The position numbers were made by a program, and so were the translations under genes. From Desulfurococcales archaeon ex4484_217_1 (GTDB lineage: Archaea > Thermoproteota > Thermoprotei_A > EX4484-217-1), in contig NJED01000064.1 in assembly GCA_002254745.1 (NCBI GenBank), positions 1 to 6,161 of the forward strand: 6,161 nt of DNA, written 5' to 3'. Under the pieces are notes generated by a model that was not told the origin of the DNA, searched no databases, and saw nothing but the letters and a program-made list of their open reading frames with translations. Positions 4,713 to 6,161 of the stretch are shown here, one piece after another. Numbering within the stretch: the stretch's first letter is position 1; each line of letters opens with the position of its first letter.

Positions 4713-5891
4713 TTACTCATGTAAACTTGCTTTAATCAAGAGTTTTCCTGCATCTTCTTCGCACTTAGCTGCTTGAAACAATAGGTTTACTATGTGCTCT
4801 CTTTCATGGGGTGTTATTCCGTTTCTCATAAGTTCTAGAATTTGTTCATATATTTTCGCTGCTTCTTCAAGCTTACTAGCTGCTTCCATTACTAGCTTGT
4901 TGTCAGAAAACCTTGTCTTTAAGAATTTGGCGTTATCAAACCTAGATACCATAGCTAAGTGTATTCCGAACATCTGTTCCTCGAGATTTATTTTTCCTTG
5001 AGCAGTATAGTTTGCTAGAGTTTCTATGGCTTTAGCACCAGTACATATTATAAAATATTTGAAACCTACTTGTAACTCACCATTTTTCCTTAGTAATGGT
5101 TTAAGGTCTTTTACAGGTCTTCCCGCCTTAGTGAAGTATATTAGAGAGTACTTCCATGGTAAATGAAATACTTCATTAAAAACCCTAGCTGCCCTCACAA
5201 TAGCTTCCTTGGAAAACCCTATTCCTTTTTCATCCAGTGAAAACTTTTCCTCCCCTAGAACTGGTTCATAAATGTAAAACATTTCACCTCTATACCCTAC
5301 CAAAAGTACAAAGTGAGGTGCAGGATAGGTTAGGTTATAGAGTTTTCCCGCATCAACAGGGAGAATAACGGGTTTATCTTGGGATACCATGTACTTACAC
5401 ATGTCAAGAAATAGCTTCTTATCGTTGGTTACGAGGAAATGGTATTGTAGTCCAAGATATTTTGATGCTTGCTTAAATCCCGGGATAGGGTCTGATCCCG
5501 GAATGAAGAATGCGAAATTATTAAAAACTTCCATGCTCGCGCCATATGTGAAGCTCATTAGAAAATTAAAGTACTCTACAGGTTCTCTTATACCATACTT
5601 ATAAGCAACCATTTGGAGACACGTTGAAGCACAATATGATTTATTGTAGCTAATCCATGGAACATTAGACACGTGGGCCTCGGAGGGATATCGTCCTATG
5701 TCTGCTTCGCTAATCCATATAGGTTCATATTCTTTCTCAATATAATCAAGAAAGGGTTTAAGCCATAACCCTGTTTCCTCAATAGTTACTTCGGGTAAGG
5801 AAATTACATAAACGATAGCGCCTAATACTGCTAATGCTATTAGAGCCCCCAGCATAGCCCTATTAGATACGTGAACCATTAGGTACACCAT
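4713..5891 (-). CDS. Membrane-anchored BtrH_N/C39-like cysteine-protease-fold protein
   Basis: This 392-residue protein begins with a signal-anchor (hydrophobic 13-31), placing the rest outside the cell. Residues 82-255 follow the BtrH_N/peptidase C39-like pattern: NKSYCASTCLQMVAYKYG (83-100) with candidate nucleophile Cys87 (or Cys91), PVILPVDAGKLYNL (174-187), APHFVLLVGY (191-200) with His193, and YIYEP (206-210), where Glu209 stands where C39-type enzymes usually have Asp. Residues 270-392 are helical and resemble the DUF4872 domain often found after BtrH_N. BtrH itself is an acyltransferase in butirosin synthesis; C39 relatives cleave leader peptides. The substrate here cannot be told. 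ATG 5891 is the longest start; ATG 5879, preceded by GGTG with a 6-base spacer, is an equally good alternative. It is divergent from an ABC ATPase gene. The family call is by eye. Confidence 0.68.
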   Translation of the reverse strand: MVYLMVHVSNRAMLGALIALAVLGAIVYVISLPEVTIEETGLWLKPFLDYIEKEYEPIWISEADIGRYPSEAHVSNVPWISYNKSYCASTCLQMVAYKYGIREPVEYFNFLMSFTYGASMEVFNNFAFFIPGSDPIPGFKQASKYLGLQYHFLVTNDKKLFLDMCKYMVSQDKPVILPVDAGKLYNLTYPAPHFVLLVGYRGEMFYIYEPVLGEEKFSLDEKGIGFSKEAIVRAARVFNEVFHLPWKYSLIYFTKAGRPVKDLKPLLRKNGELQVGFKYFIICTGAKAIETLANYTAQGKINLEEQMFGIHLAMVSRFDNAKFLKTRFSDNKLVMEAASKLEEAAKIYEQILELMRNGITPHEREHIVNLLFQAAKCEEDAGKLLIKASLHE

Positions 5892-5939
5892 AATCTAAGT
5901 AGCTGATAATACCCAGTAGTAATAGCTTTAACTACCCCT

Positions 5940-5947
5940 ATTTTAAG
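5940..5947 (-). promoter_or_regulatory. TATA element for the BtrH-like gene
   Basis: Read on the minus strand this is CTTAAAAT, about 50 bases before ATG 5891, giving an expected leader of about 25 bases. It forms one arm of a perfect inverted repeat (TTTTAAG 5941-5947, AAAA, CTTAAAA 5952-5958), whose other arm serves the divergent ABC gene. Confidence 0.45.
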
Positions 5948-5951
5948 AAAA

Positions 5952-5961
5952 CTTAAAAATA
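5952..5961 (+). promoter_or_regulatory. TATA element for the ABC transporter gene
   Basis: CTTAAAAATA (5952-5961) is the plus-strand arm of the same symmetric element. Initiation would be expected near 5980, about 38 bases before the TTG start at 6018. Confidence 0.45.
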
Positions 5962-5966
5962 TTACT

Positions 5967-5979
5967 GTAAAATTTTTAC
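5967..5979. promoter_or_regulatory. 13-base palindrome, candidate operator
   Basis: GTAAAA-T-TTTTAC (5967-5979) is a perfect 6-1-6 palindrome lying between the plus-strand TATA element and its expected transcription start, where a bound repressor would block initiation. Its low complexity (A/T core) means chance is a real alternative. Confidence 0.35.
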
Positions 5980-6017
5980 GAAAGACCAGTATCTAATTAA
6001 CATTAGAGGTTCTGCTG

Positions 6018-6161
6018 TTGATTGAAATTATTGACCTATATGTTAAGTATAGGTGGAGGCAAGAAGCTGTAATTAAGGGTGTTTCAGCTAGGTTTGAAGG
6101 TAAACATTTAGTTTTGGGACCTAATGGTTCCGGGAAAACCACATTGTTCAGAGCTATAGCT
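6018..6161 (+). CDS. ABC transporter ATP-binding protein, N-terminal part
   Basis: The gene runs off the right edge; 48 codons are visible. They show the start of an ABC ATPase domain: IEIIDLYVKYRWRQEAVIKG (2-21), with the usual strand leading to an aromatic A-loop Tyr (Tyr11), then LVLGPNGSGKTTLFRAIA (31-48) containing an intact Walker A (GPNGSGKTT, 34-42). The start is TTG 6018, chosen because AGAGGT (6005-6010) lies 7 bases upstream. Signature, Walker B and transmembrane partner are beyond the window, so import or export and substrate cannot be judged. It shares a divergent promoter region with the BtrH-like gene, which suggests joint control. Confidence 0.9.
   Translation, partial: MIEIIDLYVKYRWRQEAVIKGVSARFEGKHLVLGPNGSGKTTLFRAIA

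Noticed and set aside
1..6161. CRISPR array, insertion sequence or integrase attachment site
   Set aside because: No regularly spaced repeats, transposase motifs, terminal inverted repeats or tRNA target were seen. The short repeats present are isolated promoter-scale elements.

Overview
The window looks like chromosomal DNA from an archaeon, most likely a thermophilic member of the Thermoproteota/TACK group. This is inferred from AT-rich protein-coding DNA with AGG/AGA arginine codons, TTTATAT-type TATA boxes, short GGAGGT/GGTGAT ribosome-binding sites, TTG starts, an archaeal-type phosphoglycerate mutase and an archaellum-type ATPase. No species is assigned.

Layout. (1) Bases 1-570 hold no convincing protein gene. 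A strong TATA box (136-143) precedes a GC-rich, highly foldable segment (about 165-376) that stands out from the AT-rich surroundings and is probably a structured non-coding RNA of a family I do not recognise. (2) Bases 573-2465 are a tight two-gene operon. The first gene encodes a 375-residue cytosolic protein combining an ArlC-like coiled coil ending in an NPF motif with a C-terminal ArlD/E-like domain, behind an unusual CxCxxC N-terminus. The second encodes an ArlH (FlaH) ATPase. No archaellin, ArlI or ArlJ gene is in view. (3) Bases 2541-4165 hold a small multi-span membrane protein of unknown function, whose 3' end overlaps by 28 bases the TTG-started gene for 2,3-bisphosphoglycerate-independent phosphoglycerate mutase (apgM). 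(4) Bases 4175-4666 hold a winged-helix regulator with C-terminal membrane helices, preceded by three alternating GTCAA half-sites spaced 11 bp apart. (5) Bases 4713-5891 (minus strand) hold a membrane-anchored, outward-facing cysteine-protease-fold protein resembling BtrH_N/C39 with a helical C-terminal domain. It is divergent from an ABC transporter ATPase (6018 to the window end, partial). The two share a compact intergenic region with symmetric back-to-back TATA elements and an operator-like palindrome.

Working model. The ArlCE-like protein and ArlH would form a cytosolic ring or switch assembly, as ArlCDE-ArlH do in euryarchaeal archaella. The regulator, BtrH-like protein and ABC ATPase may be a separate small membrane or export neighbourhood. 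ApgM is a housekeeping glycolytic enzyme. The most unusual items are the ArlCE-ArlH pair, the unidentified structured RNA, and the BtrH-like/ABC divergent pair with its symmetric promoter. Family calls are from motif recognition by eye; no database search or folding was run.
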